Source: Clostridiales bacterium (GTDB taxonomy: Bacteria; Bacillota; Clostridia; Christensenellales; Aristaeellaceae). Taken from it: 31,511 bases of DNA. Of the stretch, positions 30,395 through 31,511 are shown in pieces. The stretch spans positions 1 through 31,511 of the forward strand of contig SFFS01000013.1 in the NCBI GenBank assembly GCA_004557805.1, given 5' to 3'. The notes beneath the pieces are model-generated. The model was given only the letters and a program-made list of their open reading frames with translations, made no database searches and was not told where the DNA came from. The translations under genes and the position numbers were made by a program. The first letter of the stretch is position 1. Each line of letters begins with the position of its first letter.

Positions 30395-31262
30395 TCGCGC
30401 TTCCTTTCTTTTCCGCTTCCGCAAAGGCGGCGTCCGCCCGCGACAGCCTGTCCGCCCAATCGCGGTAGGCCGGGCTGATCCGCTTCATGTCCTCCAGAAA
30501 AACCTCGCAATAGCCGCTCTGCCGCTGGAACGCGCGCAGCGCTTCTTCCAGCCGCGCCGCAGGCGAATTCCGATACTCTTCGCTCCGCCGCGCCGCCTGC
30601 CACGCCTCGGCGGCCCCGGCGTTTTCGGCCCAATATTTTGCGGGATCGGCCAGCATCGCTTCCATCGCGGCGTGCGTCTGTTTTTCCAGCGCAAAGGCGC
30701 TGGAAGGAAAGCCGTCCTCCCCGTATACCTGACGCGTCAGCGCTTCGATTTCAGGCGGAATGCGCGCGTTGTCAAGCCAGTCCAGCATGTCCGTCCAGGC
30801 GTCCCGCTTCTCGTCCGTATCGAGCGGCACGTCGAGAAACCGGCCGAAATGCAGCGCCAGATATTCGCCGAAAAAGCCCGGAAACGCCAGCCGCAGCTTT
30901 TCGCTCGCCGTCTCCCGCAGCCCCGACAGCAGCGCCTTCTCGCGCGCCACGTCGTATTCGGCGCACAGGCGCTCCAGCGCGCGGCGCTTCTCTTCCATCG
31001 CCCGCATTTCTCTTTCCTGCCGGGCGATGCACGCGCGCAGCGCTGCCTGCCTGTCGCCGCCCGTCAGCACGCGGCGCACTTCCTCTACCGAAAGCCCGCA
31101 CCGGCGCAGCACGCCGATTTCGTCCAGCCGCGCCGCGTCGGCCGCCGTAAAATTCCGGTAGCCGTTTTCCGTGCGCGAAGGCGCGATCAGCCCCTTCGCC
31201 TCATAATAGTCCAGCGCCTTGCGCGTCACGCCGCACGCGCGGCAGATTTCCTGCATCCGCAT
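30363..31262 (-). CDS. MerR-family transcription regulator
   Basis: The 299 residues begin with a winged-helix MerR domain (about 1-70). MQEICRACGVTRKALDYYEAKGLI is the helix-turn-helix with the YYE motif, and ENGYRNFTAADAARLDEIGVLRRCGLSVEEVRRVL is the wing and helix. A dimerisation coiled coil follows (about 75-115). The C-terminal domain (about 120-299) is an uncharacterised helical effector domain with many Glu, Trp and Tyr; no metal-binding Cys set is seen, so a drug or other small-molecule ligand is more likely than a metal. The ATG at 31262 has a GGGGGG SD. The gene has its own MerR-type promoter, and a HAD hydrolase follows in the same unit. Confidence 0.9.
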   Translation of the reverse strand: MRMQEICRACGVTRKALDYYEAKGLIAPSRTENGYRNFTAADAARLDEIGVLRRCGLSVEEVRRVLTGGDRQAALRACIARQEREMRAMEEKRRALERLCAEYDVAREKALLSGLRETASEKLRLAFPGFFGEYLALHFGRFLDVPLDTDEKRDAWTDMLDWLDNARIPPEIEALTRQVYGEDGFPSSAFALEKQTHAAMEAMLADPAKYWAENAGAAEAWQAARRSEEYRNSPAARLEEALRAFQRQSGYCEVFLEDMKRISPAYRDWADRLSRADAAFAEAEKKGSANEIQMPCSRS

Positions 31263-31285
31263 GGTTTCGCCCCCCTTTTTTTCGG

Positions 31286-31316
31286 AGCATAACCCCGCGC
31301 CCCGGGGGCAGGTCAA
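31286..31316 (-). promoter_or_regulatory. MerR-type operator/promoter with 19-bp spacer
   Basis: On the minus strand TTGACC (31316-31311) and TATGCT (31291-31286) are separated by 19 bases, which is longer than normal and is the hallmark of MerR-activated promoters. The spacer is a partly palindromic C-run/G-run sequence (ACC...GGGGT), like the operators of CueR and BmrR. It lies directly upstream of the MerR gene, so it probably controls that gene and the HAD gene. It overlaps the stop of the upstream transporter. Confidence 0.8.
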
Positions 31317-31511
31317 GCGCGTTTCTGCGCGAAAACGCGGTCGAGCAGCAGGTTCGCCGCCACGCCCGCGGCAATGAGCAATCCGCCGGTGAACGTCGCA
31401 TCGGAAAAGCCGTTGCCCTGCCACAGATCCAGCGCAATGCCCATGAAAATCTGCCCGATAAACGAAAGCAGCGTCAGTCGGAACGCCGGCACCTTCGGCA
31501 CGAGCACATTC
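31313..31511 (-). CDS. YdcZ/DUF606-type DMT transporter, C-terminal end (runs off right edge)
   Basis: Only the last 65 residues are present: NVLVPKVPAFRLTLLSFIGQIFMGIALD, then GGLLIAAGVAANLLLDRVF. These are two membrane segments, the final pair of a small-multidrug/metabolite transporter of the DUF606 (YdcZ) family, in which NVxxPKxG-type text precedes the second-to-last helix. The frame is open at base 31511, so the start lies outside. Its TGA overlaps the -35 of the MerR promoter. Whether the MerR protein regulates it cannot be seen here. Confidence 0.65.
   Translation of the reverse strand, partial: NVLVPKVPAFRLTLLSFIGQIFMGIALDLWQGNGFSDATFTGGLLIAAGVAANLLLDRVFAQKRA

Noticed and set aside
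1..31511. CRISPR array, tRNA/rRNA genes, insertion sequences or prophage
   Set aside because: No regularly spaced direct repeats, cloverleaf tails, transposase or integrase motifs were found on either strand.

Overview
The window is about 31.5 kb of GC-rich, densely coded bacterial chromosome. I infer a Firmicutes (Clostridia-type) host: it has the yicC-remA-gmk-rpoZ-coaBC gene order, a RemA (DUF370) protein, a DivIB/FtsQ-type division protein, purine-rich Shine-Dalgarno (SD) sites and housekeeping promoters of the TTGACA/TATAAT class. High GC with these genes suggests an uncultured gut-type clostridial lineage, but the sequence alone does not fix the taxon. I saw no tRNA, rRNA, CRISPR array, transposase, integrase or phage gene.

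Left part (1-9.3 kb): a minus-strand run encodes a UDG-superfamily hypoxanthine-DNA glycosylase, pyrimidine-nucleoside phosphorylase (pdp), PriA, peptide deformylase and the start of methionyl-tRNA formyltransferase. Most junctions are 4-base stop/start overlaps. On the plus strand lies a minimal division cluster, ftsQ - ftsA - ftsZ. It has a good promoter before ftsA, a short leader ORF and a strong terminator after ftsZ.

Middle (9.3-21.6 kb): small accessory genes on the minus strand (a helical protein, a membrane-anchored Cys/His protein, an EamA transporter and an orphan Cys-rich protein) precede a large housekeeping operon. That operon is yicC-remA-gmk-rpoZ-coaBC-dxs-tlyA, transcribed leftward from a near-consensus promoter at 17.3 kb and ending in a terminator at 11.5 kb. 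Upstream of it is a second leftward unit: two DUF975-like membrane proteins, an RsuA-type pseudouridine synthase and an RsmC-type methyltransferase. A metallo-beta-lactamase-fold hydrolase follows at 20.8-21.5 kb.

Right part (21.8-31.5 kb): plus-strand genes for envelope or exported proteins (a phosphodiester-glycosidase-domain protein, an exported orphan, mannose-6-phosphate isomerase and two related small exported proteins). They converge on argS at a bidirectional terminator. Beyond argS are a ferritin-like di-iron protein and an exported protein with two internal repeats and a DnaJ-type CxxCxGxG zinc-finger tail. The window ends with a leftward MerR regulator - HAD hydrolase pair and the end of a YdcZ-type transporter. 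The MerR gene has a textbook 19-bp-spacer MerR promoter.

The most interesting non-coding signals are two candidate small RNAs (about 20633-20708 minus and 27664-27752 plus). Both have C-rich apical loops and intrinsic terminators. The first loop is complementary to the ftsZ ribosome-binding region. All gene-free gaps are shorter than 300 bases and are described through the sites found in them.
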